A stretch of 64,000 bases of DNA from Bog-532 sp965277615 (GCA_965277615.1 CBDIDG010000006.1:1860001-1924000), one strand, 5' to 3'. Positions 15,745-24,170 are shown, counted from the first letter of the stretch. Notes: a model not told the origin generated them from the sequence alone. Made by a program: numbers and translations.

Positions 15745-17007
15745 TCAGCTACGGGCTAACGGGGCGTCCAGGGCCAGGCCGGCCAGCGGGTTCTCATCGC
15801 AGGCGCGATCGGGTGGCCGCCGGCTGATGGTGAGCGGTACCGGGCCGCTGGCTCGCGGGCCACTGGCCGGGCGGGTGCGGTGCGAGTGGTCGCCCGTGGG
15901 TCGGGGCACGTCGGTGGTGGTAGCCAGGTTGGCCAAGGCCTGTTCGCCGTGGCCCTTGACGCACTCCGGGTCCGGGCCGTCCAGGGGCAGGCCGGTGAAG
16001 AACTTGGCTGCCATGCAGCCGCCCCGGCAGGCGTCGTAGGCCGAGCAGGACGTGCAGGCGCCGCCACCTTGCGGCTGGCGCAGCTCGGTGAACAGCTCAG
16101 ACGTCCGCCACACTCCGGCGAACCCGCCCGGCTCGCGGACGTTGCCGGCCAGGAAGTTCTCGTGAATGGCGAACGGGCAGGCGTACACGTCTCCGACCGG
16201 ATCGATCAGGCACACCACCCGGCCTGCGCCGCACAGGTTGAGGCCGGGCAGCGCGCTGCCGAAGGCGGCCAGGTGGAAGAACGAGTCCCCCGTCAGGACC
16301 TGCTCGCCCCGGGCCACCAGCCAGTCGTACAGCTCGCGCTGCTGCGCAGCGGTGGGGTGCAGCTCATCCCACACATCCGCGCCGCGGCCAGACGGCCGCA
16401 GCCGGGTCAGCCGAAGCTGGGCGCCGTAGCGGTCGGCGATGGCCTTGAAGTCATCCAGCTGGCCGATGTTCTGCCGGGTGCAGACGACCGAGATCTTGAA
16501 CCCGGAGAAACCCGCGGCGGCCAGGTTGGCCATCGCGGTCAGCGCGGTGGCGTACGAGCCCTCGCCGCGCACGGCGTCGTTGACCTCGGCGGTCGCACCG
16601 TCCAGCGAGATCTGCACGTCCACGTAGTCGCTGGCCGCGAGCTGCCGGGCCACGTCCGGGGTGATCTTGACCCCGTTGGTGGAAAACTTGACCCCGACGT
16701 GGTGGTCGGTGGCGTAATTAACCAGCTCCCAGAAGTCTGGCCGGACCGTGGGCTCGCCGCCGCCGATGTTCACGTAGAACACCTGCATACGTTCCAGCTC
16801 GTCGATGACGGCCTTGCACTCGGCGGTGGTCAGCTCGCGCGGGTCCCGGCGGCCGGAACTGGACAGGCAGTGCCGGCAGGACAGGTTGCAGGCGTAGGTC
16901 AGCTCCCAGGTCAGGCAGATCGGCGCGTCGAGGCCGAACTGAAACTGCTCGACCAGGGGCAGCGTCGTCCCGGTCGGGGCTGGCCTACTGGAGGTTTTAG
17001 TAGACAC
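15745..17007 (-). CDS. mftC: Mycofactocin maturase MftC (radical SAM/SPASM)
   Basis: A 420-residue radical SAM enzyme. The cluster motif CNLSCRHC holds Cys40, Cys44 and Cys47, and the characteristic ELERMQVFYVNIGGGEPTVR follows. The SPASM region has CGAGRVVCLIDPVGDVYACP and CTSCSAYDACRGGCMAAKFF. The match to the MftC family is extensive. MftC decarboxylates the C-terminal Tyr of MftA and cross-links it to Val. The only usable start is GTG at 17007, which overlaps the last 11 bases of mftA, including its core-peptide codons. The C-terminal 60 residues (from about THDV-type sequence RPTGDHSHRT) are basic and Pro-rich, as in relatives. Confidence 0.95.
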   Translation of the reverse strand: MSTKTSSRPAPTGTTLPLVEQFQFGLDAPICLTWELTYACNLSCRHCLSSSGRRDPRELTTAECKAVIDELERMQVFYVNIGGGEPTVRPDFWELVNYATDHHVGVKFSTNGVKITPDVARQLAASDYVDVQISLDGATAEVNDAVRGEGSYATALTAMANLAAAGFSGFKISVVCTRQNIGQLDDFKAIADRYGAQLRLTRLRPSGRGADVWDELHPTAAQQRELYDWLVARGEQVLTGDSFFHLAAFGSALPGLNLCGAGRVVCLIDPVGDVYACPFAIHENFLAGNVREPGGFAGVWRTSELFTELRQPQGGGACTSCSAYDACRGGCMAAKFFTGLPLDGPDPECVKGHGEQALANLATTTDVPRPTGDHSHRTRPASGPRASGPVPLTISRRPPDRACDENPLAGLALDAPLARS

Positions 17008-17137
17008 CGCACATGCCGTCGATCGAGATCTCCTCGACCAGCAGCTCTTCGGCACGGGGTTCGGCGTCGGGGACGGCCTCAGTATCGGGCTCGCGGTCGG
17101 CGGTGCGGGCCTCGGCGATCGTGGTCGTCTCGCTCAT
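16997..17137 (-). CDS. mftA: Mycofactocin precursor peptide MftA
   Basis: A 46-residue RiPP precursor not captured by simple ORF calling. It starts MSETTTIAEARTADREPD and ends with the diagnostic EELLVEEISIDGMCGVY. The IDGMCGVY end is the invariant mycofactocin core: MftC acts on the last Val-Tyr, and MftE then releases it. The leader is acidic, as is usual for a peptide that binds an RRE protein. The ATG at 17137 has GAGGAG (17143-17148 on the plus strand) five bases upstream. The gene heads the operon, divergent from mftR. Confidence 0.96.
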   Translation of the reverse strand: MSETTTIAEARTADREPDTEAVPDAEPRAEELLVEEISIDGMCGVY

Positions 17138-17209
17138 GCCAGCTCCTCAGCTGCGAAGACGGTGCCTCAACGTATTTCGACACCGCGTGACGAATACCCT
17201 CTAATTTTA

Positions 17210-17224
17210 CGTCACCCGGTGACG
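17210..17224. promoter_or_regulatory. Palindromic operator between mftA and mftR
   Basis: CGTCACCCGGTGACG is a perfect palindrome around one central base, placed between the divergent mftA and mftR. A second, looser copy (CACCGCGTGACG) lies near 17180-17193. The palindrome covers the -35 of the mftR promoter. It is the likely MftR site. Confidence 0.6.
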
Positions 17225-17247
17225 CAATCAAGAGGCGGGCCTACAAT
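17219..17247 (+). promoter_or_regulatory. mftR promoter
   Basis: GTGACG at 17219-17224 and TACAAT at 17242-17247 are 17 bases apart, just before the mftR start at 17260. The -35 is part of the palindromic operator, which predicts autorepression. Confidence 0.5.
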
Positions 17248-17259
17248 TTGAGGGCACTG

Positions 17260-17928
17260 ATGGACAATCTTCAGCCTTCACCAGACTCAGTCGCCCGCCG
17301 AGGCCGGCCTCCAGGAACTAGCAGGCGGACGCTGGAACTCATCGCGCTCCGTCTGTTTTCCGAGCAGGGCTTCGACGAGACCCCGATCGAGCAGATTGCG
17401 GCCGAGGCGGGCGTGAGCCGGCGGACGTTCTTCCGGTACTTCGACTCCAAGGCCAGCGTGCTCTGGGGCGAGTTCGACTCCGAGGTCACGGTGATCCGGG
17501 ACGCGCTGGCCCGGGTGCCAGAATCGGTGCCGATGATGGACGCGATCCGGCAGGCCGTGGTCGCGGCCAACCACTACCGGGTCGAGGACGTGACGGAGCT
17601 GCGGGCCCGGATGAACCTGATCGGCTCGGTACCCGCCTTGCAGTCCAGCGCGGCCGTGCACTACGACGACTGGGAGCGGGCGGTCAGCGAGTTCGTCGGG
17701 ACCCGGATCGGGCAGCCGCCATGGTCGCTGTTCCCGCTGGTGGTGGGGCGTTCTACGCTGGCCGCGTGCCGGGCCGCCTACGAACGCTGGAGTGCGCGGG
17801 CCGACAGTGACCTGACCGTCTACCTGGACGCGGCTCTGACCGCGGTCGCCAGCGGGTTCACCGTGGCGGGCATGACCTTCGCCGAAGAACGGCTGGACGG
17901 CTTGGCCCGGCCGGAGAAGACCGGCTAA
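17260..17928 (+). CDS. mftR: Mycofactocin system TetR regulator MftR
   Basis: A 222-residue TetR regulator. The opening GRPPGTSRRTLELIALRLFS, HTH FDETPIEQIAAEAGVSRRTF and FRYFDSKASVLWGEFDSEV are the signature of MftR proteins found beside mftA. The C-terminal domain senses acyl-CoA in a studied mycobacterial member; that is family knowledge and not seen here. The start ATG at 17260 follows GAGGG; an earlier TTG at 17248 would overlap the -10 box. It is divergent from mftA and shares one palindromic control region with it. Confidence 0.92.
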   Translation: MDNLQPSPDSVARRGRPPGTSRRTLELIALRLFSEQGFDETPIEQIAAEAGVSRRTFFRYFDSKASVLWGEFDSEVTVIRDALARVPESVPMMDAIRQAVVAANHYRVEDVTELRARMNLIGSVPALQSSAAVHYDDWERAVSEFVGTRIGQPPWSLFPLVVGRSTLAACRAAYERWSARADSDLTVYLDAALTAVASGFTVAGMTFAEERLDGLARPEKTG

Positions 17929-17941
17929 CTTTTGGCCGCGG

Positions 17942-18841
17942 CTAGCTGGCGACGGCGGCCAGGTCGGCCAGCAGGGCCTGAGCGGCGGCGGACAGCCGGC
18001 GGCCCTGAGCCACCGCCACCGACACGCTCCAGCTCAGGTCGGCCCCGGTCACGGTCAGGGCGGCCACGTCGGTGAACTGCCGGGCGGACGAGGCCGGCAT
18101 GAACGCCACCCCGAGCCCGCCGCGGACCATGGCCACCATCGTCTGGTAGTCGGTGACCTCGAACCGGACCGTGCGCTGCAGGCCGAGGGCGGCGAACGCG
18201 CGGTCGGCCACGCCCCGGTTGCCCCAACCGGACGGGGATTCGATGAACGGCTCTCCCGCCACGTCGTCCAGGCTGATGCTGGTCCGCCCGGCGTGCGGCC
18301 CCCTTGCGAGTGCACTGTCCCGCGAGGTCAGCAGGACCAGGTGCTCGGTGGCCAGGGACCGGGCCACGATGCCCGCGGGCGGCGGCCCGGCCAGCGCGAC
18401 CAGGGCGATGTCCAGCGCGCCGTCGCGCAGGTCCCGCAGGTGCGCGGCGGTACCCTCGGCCGCCTGCCGGGCGTGCACCACCACGTCCGGGTGCGCGGCG
18501 TGGAACCCGCCGAGCACCGCGGCCAGGTCGACGGGGCCGTTGGACAGCATGATCCCCACCGATACCGCGCCGCGCAGCCCGCCGCGCACCGCCGCCACCG
18601 CGTCCCGTGCGCCCTGGGCCGCGGCCAGCGTGGCCCGGGCCTCGGGCAGCAGAACGGCGCCCGCGTCGGTCAGTACCACCTTGCGCCGGGTCCGCTCGAA
18701 CAGCGGGGCGTCCAGCTCGCGCTCCAGACGGGTGATCGCGGCGGAGACGGCCGACTGGACGACGTGCGCCCGCCGCGCGCCCCGAGTGAAGCTCAGCTCC
18801 TCCGCGACCGCGACAAAATACTCCAGCTGATGGAGTTCCAC
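17942..18841 (-). CDS. LysR-family transcriptional regulator
   Basis: A 299-residue LysR regulator. It begins VELHQLEYFVAVAEELSFTR, with the HTH AHVVQSAVSAAITRLERELD at residues 28-47 and the effector-binding domain after residue 90. The GTG at 18841 gives the standard LysR N terminus; an in-frame ATG at 18880 would add 13 residues and would lie inside a palindrome. It is divergent from the MFS transporter, the usual arrangement for a regulator and its target. The effector cannot be told. Confidence 0.87.
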   Translation of the reverse strand: MELHQLEYFVAVAEELSFTRGARRAHVVQSAVSAAITRLERELDAPLFERTRRKVVLTDAGAVLLPEARATLAAAQGARDAVAAVRGGLRGAVSVGIMLSNGPVDLAAVLGGFHAAHPDVVVHARQAAEGTAAHLRDLRDGALDIALVALAGPPPAGIVARSLATEHLVLLTSRDSALARGPHAGRTSISLDDVAGEPFIESPSGWGNRGVADRAFAALGLQRTVRFEVTDYQTMVAMVRGGLGVAFMPASSARQFTDVAALTVTGADLSWSVSVAVAQGRRLSAAAQALLADLAAVAS

Positions 18842-18878
18842 CCGCTCATTATCGTCCGCCGTCGTGCCTGTGATCTGC

Positions 18879-18890
18879 ATAATCGATTAT
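18879..18890. promoter_or_regulatory. LysR-type palindromic box
   Basis: ATAATCGATTAT is a perfect 12-bp palindrome, AT-rich against its surroundings, in the space between the LysR and MFS genes. It contains the T-N11-A spacing expected of LysR sites when flanks are counted. Confidence 0.5.
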
Positions 18891-18964
18891 TAAATAAAAA
18901 TGGTTCGCGGATGGCGATCAGTTACTCCTGGTACGCAGACACCACATGTTCATCGGGAGGCGTC

Positions 18965-20353
18965 ATGACCGCCGCGACAGGCTCGCGTGTGCTGGCTTCG
19001 CACGAGCCGGGTCAAGGGAGGCGGCCGGGTGAAGAGAGGCAGCCGGGTGAAGGGAGGCGGCCGGGCCGGGCCGGCCGGAGCCGTGCGGGCTGGCACCGGG
19101 CCGGGTTCTGGCTGGTGGCCTACGCCTTCACGGTGACGATGGCGTTCTCGGCCGTGCCCACCCCGCTGTACGTGCTCTACCAGGCCCGCGACGGATTCGG
19201 CTCGTTCACGCTGACGCTGATCTTCGCTGCGTACGCGGTGGGGGTGGCCCTGGCCCTGCTGCTGGCCGGGCACCTGTCCGACTGGGCCGGCCGCCGCCGG
19301 ATGCTGGCCGTGGCCATCGCGGTCAACGTGGTGTCCGGAGTGCTGTTCCTGACCTGGCCCACCGTCCCGGGACTGCTGGTGGCCCGGTTCGTGTCCGGGG
19401 TCAGCATCGGGCTGCTCACCGCCACCGCCACCGCGCACCTGACCGAACTGCACCGGGCCGGGCGGCACCGGTCCGGGCCGGGCGGGGGCTCGGTTGCGTC
19501 CAGGTCCTCTGGGGGTTCCGGCGGGCGGGCGAACGCGGTGTCGACGGCGGCCAACCTGGGCGGAATCGGGCTCGGCCCCCTGCTGGCCGGGCTGCTGGCC
19601 CAGTACGCGCCGGACCCGCTGCACCTGTCCTACTACGTGGTCGAGGGGCTGATGCTGGCCGGCCTGCTGGGGCTGGCCCTGGTCCCGGAGACCGTGACCC
19701 GGCCCGACCCCCGCCCGGCCTACCGGCCCCAGCGGGTCAGCGTGCCGCCCGCCAGCCGCCAGGCATTCTGGGCCGCGGGCGCCACCGCCGCGGTGATGTT
19801 CTCGGTGTTCGGCCTGTTCACCTCGCTGGCCCCGAGCTTCCTGGCCGGGACGCTGCACGATCGGTCGCACGCGCTGGCCGGGGTCACCGCGTTCGCCGTG
19901 TTCGGGGCGGCGGCGGTGAGCCAGATCCTGCTGGCCCGGGTCTCGCTGCGCCGGCTGCTCGGCCTCGGGATCGCGCTGCTGGTGGCCGGCCTGGCCGCGG
20001 TCACGGTCGCGGTCTGGCTACCCAGCCTGGCCCTGCTGCTGGCGGGGGGCATAGTGGCCGGCGCCGGCGCCGGGGCCACCTTCAAGGGCGCCGTCGCCAC
20101 CGTGATCGGCATCGCGCCGGAGGGGGCTCGCGGTGAGGCCCTGGCCGGCCTGTTCCTGGCCGCCTACCTGGGCCTGGCGGTCCCGGTCATCGGCCTGGGT
20201 ATCGCGACCCAGTACCTGTCCGCGCCCGACGCCCTGCTCATCTTCGTGGCGGCGCTGCTGGCCGCGCTGGCCGCGGTCAGCCGCCGCCTGTTCCGCCCTC
20301 TGAGCGTCACGGCCGCCGCTACAGCACCGGGGGCAGGGCCGGCTTCCTTGTAG
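18965..20353 (+). CDS. MFS transporter
   Basis: A 462-residue major facilitator with about 12 helices. The loop 2-3 signature is GHLSDWAGRRRMLA, and the protein starts after a basic low-complexity tail with repeated GRRPGEERQPGEGRRPG-type units (residues 17-40). Helices such as LALLLAGHL, VPGLLVARFVSGVSIGLLTA and LGLAVPVIGLGIATQYL are clear. The family is that of drug or sugar efflux proteins; the substrate is unknown. The ATG at 18965 has GGGAGG upstream. The divergent LysR gene probably controls it. Confidence 0.85.
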   Translation: MTAATGSRVLASHEPGQGRRPGEERQPGEGRRPGRAGRSRAGWHRAGFWLVAYAFTVTMAFSAVPTPLYVLYQARDGFGSFTLTLIFAAYAVGVALALLLAGHLSDWAGRRRMLAVAIAVNVVSGVLFLTWPTVPGLLVARFVSGVSIGLLTATATAHLTELHRAGRHRSGPGGGSVASRSSGGSGGRANAVSTAANLGGIGLGPLLAGLLAQYAPDPLHLSYYVVEGLMLAGLLGLALVPETVTRPDPRPAYRPQRVSVPPASRQAFWAAGATAAVMFSVFGLFTSLAPSFLAGTLHDRSHALAGVTAFAVFGAAAVSQILLARVSLRRLLGLGIALLVAGLAAVTVAVWLPSLALLLAGGIVAGAGAGATFKGAVATVIGIAPEGARGEALAGLFLAAYLGLAVPVIGLGIATQYLSAPDALLIFVAALLAALAAVSRRLFRPLSVTAAATAPGAGPASL

Positions 20354-20405
20354 GCAATGGCGCATTGACCACAGCGGGGTGTGGGCAACGCGCCATTGCC
20401 TACAA
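20348..20405. terminator. Long hairpin between convergent genes
   Basis: Left arm 20348-20363 (TTGTAGGCAATGGCGC) and right arm 20390-20405 are perfect 16-base complements around a 26-base centre, which itself pairs further. The MFS stop codon lies inside the left arm. The position between convergent genes suggests a bidirectional terminator; no U-run follows. Confidence 0.7.
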
Positions 20406-20446
20406 GCGGCGCGGGGTGGGGCTGGGTGGGGCTGGGTGGGCCGTGA

Positions 20447-21352
20447 TCAGCCTGGTGGCTTGGTCACGTCGTCGCCCAGCAGACCCATCAGCTGCTGGGC
20501 GTTGACCTGGGCGTCGTTGCTGTAACAGTTGTTGAACAGCACGTGGGTGATGTCGGCCTCGCGGGACAGCTGGCGCACCTTGGCCGCCCACTCCTTCAGT
20601 TCCTTCTCGGAGTACCGGTAGCGGTACTTCTCCTGGATGTCGTTCGAATCCCACTTCTCCGAGCGCCCGTGCATGCGGACCACGGCCAGGGGTGCGGTCG
20701 CTGCCACCACGGGCGGCACCGAGCTGGTGTAGCCCTGAGGCTCGTCCACCACCACGTACGGCAGCTGATGGTCGGCCAGGAACTTCAGCGTCTCCTCGCG
20801 GTTGTCCTCGCTCAGCCAGGTCTTGTTGCGGAACTCGATGCACAGCTGCCGGGGCGCGACCCGCTCGGCGCAGGACAGGATGTAGTCCTTGCGCTCCCGG
20901 CCGATCACGAACCACTGCGGGAACTGGAACAGGATCGCCCCGAGCCGCCCGGTCTGGCGCAGCGGCTCCAGCGCGGACAGGAAGCGCTCCCAGGCCTGGT
21001 CGGCCAGTTCGGGATCGACGTCTTTGAGGTAAACGCTGGCCTTGCCCTTGGCGGTCTTCTCCGCGACTGGCCGCAGGTCCTTGGGCAGCGCCGCGATCCG
21101 GGTCGGGTGGTGGGTGAACAGGCTGTAGGCCTTGATGTTGAACACGAAGCCCTTGGGCGAGCGGTGGGCCCAGGCGGCCGCGGTCTGCTCCGCGGGCAGC
21201 GCGTAGTAGGTGGAGTCCACTTCCACCAGCGGGAACTGGCGGGTGTAGTAGCGCAGGCGCTTCTCCGGATTGTTCGCCTCGGGCGGGTACCACCCGGATT
21301 CGATCAGCGTTTTGTCCGTCCAGGACGCGGTTCCTACCCGGATGTCAGCCAT
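20447..21352 (-). CDS. DUF72 domain protein
   Basis: A 301-residue TIM-barrel-like DUF72 protein. Family marks are RVGTASWTDKTLIESGWYPP, YYTRQFPLVEVDSTYYALP, FVFNIKAYSLFTHH and LCIEFRNKTWL, ending in HVLFNNCYSNDAQVNAQQLM. The start ATG is at 21352. The family is widespread, possibly nucleic-acid or UV-damage related through similarity to endonuclease IV folds, but the activity is not established. It stands alone between a convergent MFS gene and the ligJK pair. Confidence 0.9.
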   Translation of the reverse strand: MADIRVGTASWTDKTLIESGWYPPEANNPEKRLRYYTRQFPLVEVDSTYYALPAEQTAAAWAHRSPKGFVFNIKAYSLFTHHPTRIAALPKDLRPVAEKTAKGKASVYLKDVDPELADQAWERFLSALEPLRQTGRLGAILFQFPQWFVIGRERKDYILSCAERVAPRQLCIEFRNKTWLSEDNREETLKFLADHQLPYVVVDEPQGYTSSVPPVVAATAPLAVVRMHGRSEKWDSNDIQEKYRYRYSEKELKEWAAKVRQLSREADITHVLFNNCYSNDAQVNAQQLMGLLGDDVTKPPG

Positions 21353-21378
21353 GACAGCAGAGTAAGCGGCCCGCCGGG

Positions 21379-22407
21379 TCAGCCGTCGAGCCGGGCGGCG
21401 AGCCGAGGGTAGACGCGGCGGGCGTTCAGCTCGTAGACCTTGGCCCGGGAGGATTCGTCCAGGGGCGCCTGGTCCACGTACTTCCTGGTGTCGTCCCAGG
21501 CCGCGCCGGTCGCGCGGTTGACGCCGCGGACCGCACCCAGCATCTCCGAGGCGAACAGCACGTTGTCCGGGCTGATCACGGCGGTCAGCAGGTCGATCCC
21601 GGGCTGGTGGTACACGCAGGTGTCGAAGAAGACGTTCCGCATCACGTGCTCGTCCAGCGGCGGCCGCTGCATTCGCTCGGCCAGGCCACGGAAGCGCCCC
21701 CAGTGGTACGGCACCGCGCCACCGCCGTGCGGGATGACCAGCCGCAACCCCGGGAACCGGCCGAACAGGTCACCCTCCACCAGCTGCATGAAAACGGTGG
21801 TGTCCGCGTTCAGGTAGTGCGCGCCCAGGGTGTGCACGGCCGGGTTGACCGAGTTGGACACGTGAACCATGCCCGGCACGTCCAGCTCGATCATCTTCTC
21901 GTACAGCGGGAACCAGTACTCGTCGGTCATCGGCGGGGAGGTCCAGTAGCCGCCGGAGGGGTCGGGATTGACGTTGACGCCGACGAACCCGAGCTGGGTC
22001 ACGCACCGTTCCAGCTCGGCCACGCTGTCGCCCAGCGGCCCGCCGGGTACCTGCGGCAGCTGGCCCACCCCGGCGAAGCTGGCCGGGAACAGCGAGGTGA
22101 CCCGGTAGATGAGGTCGTTGCAGGCCCGGGCCCAGGCCCGGGCGGTGGCCGGGTCGGCGACGTCGTGCCCCATTGCGGACGCCCGGGGCGAGAACATGCT
22201 CAGGTCGGTGCCGCGCTCGCGCAGCAGCCGGAGCTGGTTGCCCTCGACGCTCTCCCGGAGCTCTTCGTCGCTGATCGCGCCGGGCTCCGGCATGGGCCGG
22301 TGCGGGCCACCGGACAGCTGGGCCGCGAGCCGGTCCAGCTGGGCCCGGCGGAACGCCCCGTGCGCGGCCGGGGCGGTGGTGAAGTGCCCGTGACAGTCGA
22401 TGATCAT
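21379..22407 (-). CDS. ligJ: 4-Oxalomesaconate hydratase-type amidohydrolase
   Basis: A 342-residue amidohydrolase-fold protein. The metal motif DCHGHF opens it; LQLVEGDLFGRFPGLRLVIP-like sequence, PHGGGAVPYHWGRFRGLAER and FFDTCVYHQPGIDLL are LigJ-type landmarks. LigJ hydrates 4-oxalomesaconate in the protocatechuate 4,5-cleavage and gallate routes. It lies four bases downstream of a LigK-type aldolase gene, which catalyses the next step, so the pair supports the assignment. No ring-cleavage dioxygenase is in the window. Other ACMSD-like decarboxylases share the fold and remain possible. Confidence 0.82.
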   Translation of the reverse strand: MIIDCHGHFTTAPAAHGAFRRAQLDRLAAQLSGGPHRPMPEPGAISDEELRESVEGNQLRLLRERGTDLSMFSPRASAMGHDVADPATARAWARACNDLIYRVTSLFPASFAGVGQLPQVPGGPLGDSVAELERCVTQLGFVGVNVNPDPSGGYWTSPPMTDEYWFPLYEKMIELDVPGMVHVSNSVNPAVHTLGAHYLNADTTVFMQLVEGDLFGRFPGLRLVIPHGGGAVPYHWGRFRGLAERMQRPPLDEHVMRNVFFDTCVYHQPGIDLLTAVISPDNVLFASEMLGAVRGVNRATGAAWDDTRKYVDQAPLDESSRAKVYELNARRVYPRLAARLDG

Positions 22408-22411
22408 CGGT

Positions 22412-23098
22412 TCAGCTGGCCGGCGCGTCGAGGTAACGCAGCCCCAGTTCGGCCAGGCGGTCCCGCATGCTGTTCACGTCCAGGGAGAGCTCACCGGCGG
22501 CGTAGCGCTTGCGCGCCGCGGCCTCCTTCGCGGCCCGGCCCCGGGCCGCGTCCAGCACCGAGGCCGCGGTGGCCCGGGGCACCACGGCCACACCGTCGTC
22601 GTCGGCCACGATCACGTCGCCCGGGGTGATCAGCTGGCCGGCGCAGACGACCGGGACGTTCACATCTCCCAGCGTGGCCTTGACCGTGCCCGCGGCCGAC
22701 ACCGCCCGCGACCAGACCGGGAACCGCATCGCGGCCAGCTCCCGCACATCGCGGCAGCCGGCCTCAATGACCAGGCCGCGCACGCCGCGCGCCTGCAGCG
22801 CGGTGGCCAGCAATTCACCAAAGTAACCGTCGTCACAGCGCGACGTAGGCGCGACGACCAGCACATCACCGGCCTGGCACTGCTCCACCGCGACATGGAT
22901 CATCCAGTTGTCGCCGGGCGGAACGCTGACCGTGACCGCAGTGCCGGAGATCTGGCTCCCCGGATAGATCGGGTTCAGGTAGGGGGCGAGCAGCCCGGTG
23001 CGGCCCTGTGCTTCGTGCGTGGTGGCCACACCGAACTCGGCGAAGGCGTCGGCCAGGGCAGCGTCGGTACGGCGGATGTTGCGGACAACGACAGCCAT
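22412..23098 (-). CDS. ligK: 4-Carboxy-4-hydroxy-2-oxoadipate aldolase (RraA-like)
   Basis: A 228-residue RraA-fold protein of the CHA aldolase/oxaloacetate decarboxylase group. It begins MAVVVRNIRRTDAALADAFA and has VATTHEAQGRTGLL, GDNWMIHVAVEQCQAGDVLV, and GLVIEAGCRDV with the acidic metal and Arg residues, then DDGVAVVPR. The product of its reaction is pyruvate and oxaloacetate. It immediately precedes ligJ in the same direction, making a two-step lower pathway. The start ATG at 23098 follows AGAGGG. Confidence 0.85.
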   Translation of the reverse strand: MAVVVRNIRRTDAALADAFAEFGVATTHEAQGRTGLLAPYLNPIYPGSQISGTAVTVSVPPGDNWMIHVAVEQCQAGDVLVVAPTSRCDDGYFGELLATALQARGVRGLVIEAGCRDVRELAAMRFPVWSRAVSAAGTVKATLGDVNVPVVCAGQLITPGDVIVADDDGVAVVPRATAASVLDAARGRAAKEAAARKRYAAGELSLDVNSMRDRLAELGLRYLDAPAS

Positions 23099-23195
23099 TT
23101 TCCCTCTCAGTCCTCCCGCGGCGGCAGCCAATCTGCAGCACATCTTCTCCCACCGGCGTACGGCTCTTGCTGGCGGAGACACTAATCTGCCCATC

Positions 23196-24170
23196 ATGAC
23201 TACCCCTGTTAACGTCACCGTGACCGGCGCGGCCGGCCAGATCGGCTACGCACTGCTGTTCCGGGTTGCCTCCGGTCAGCTGCTCGGACCGGATGTGCCT
23301 ATCCGGCTGCGCCTGCTGGAGATCACCCCGGCGCTGAAGGCGGCCGAGGGCACCGCCATGGAGCTGGATGACAGCGCCTTCCCGCTGCTCACCGGCATCG
23401 ACATCACCGACGACCTGGCCACCGCGTTCGACGGCACCAACGTCGCCCTGCTGGTCGGCGCCCGCCCGCGATCCGCGGGCATGGAGCGCGGCGATCTGCT
23501 GGAGGCCAACGGCGGGATCTTCGGTCCCCAGGGCAAGGCGATCAACGAGCACGCCGCCAGCGACATCAAGGTGCTGGTCGTCGGCAACCCGGCCAACACC
23601 AACGCGCTGATCGCGCAGAGCCACGCCCCGGACGTGCCCGCCGACCGGTTCACCGCGATGACCCGGCTGGACCACAACCGGGCTCTCACCCAGCTGGCCA
23701 CCAAGCTGTCGGTGCCGGTGACCGCCATCGAGCACATGACGATCTGGGGCAACCACTCGGCCACTCAGTATCCCGACCTGTACACCACCCAAGTCAACGG
23801 CCGCCCCGCCGCCGACCAGGTCGACCACGAGTGGCTGACCGGCACGTTCATCCCGACCGTGGCCAAGCGCGGCGCTGCCATCATCGAGGCCCGCGGCGCG
23901 TCCTCGGCCGCGTCCGCCGCCAACGCCGCCATCGATCACGTCCACGACTGGGTGAACGGCACGTCCTGGACGTCCGCCGCCGTGGTGTCCGACGGCTCCT
24001 ACGGCGTGCCCGAGGGCCTGATCAGCTCGTTCCCGGTCCGCTCGGACAAGGGTGCCTGGGAGATCATCGAGGGCGTGGAGATCAACGAGTTCTCCCGCGA
24101 GAAGATCGACGCCACCGTGGCCGAACTGGCCTCTGAGCGCGACGCGGTGAAGTCCCTCGGCCTCATCTGA
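23196..24170 (+). CDS. mdh: Malate dehydrogenase
   Basis: A 324-residue cytosolic-type NAD malate dehydrogenase. The Rossmann motif is GAAGQIGYALLFRVASG, the substrate Arg residues are in ARPRSAGMERGDLL, VVGNPANTNALIAQ is the central signature and the catalytic His is in IWGNHSATQYPDL. The canonical mobile-loop sequence in this group is GARPRKxGMER; here the Lys is replaced by Ser (PRSAGMER), a small departure. The start ATG at 23196 lacks a strong ribosome-binding site. It belongs to the TCA cycle and is monocistronic. Confidence 0.95.
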   Translation: MTTPVNVTVTGAAGQIGYALLFRVASGQLLGPDVPIRLRLLEITPALKAAEGTAMELDDSAFPLLTGIDITDDLATAFDGTNVALLVGARPRSAGMERGDLLEANGGIFGPQGKAINEHAASDIKVLVVGNPANTNALIAQSHAPDVPADRFTAMTRLDHNRALTQLATKLSVPVTAIEHMTIWGNHSATQYPDLYTTQVNGRPAADQVDHEWLTGTFIPTVAKRGAAIIEARGASSAASAANAAIDHVHDWVNGTSWTSAAVVSDGSYGVPEGLISSFPVRSDKGAWEIIEGVEINEFSREKIDATVAELASERDAVKSLGLI

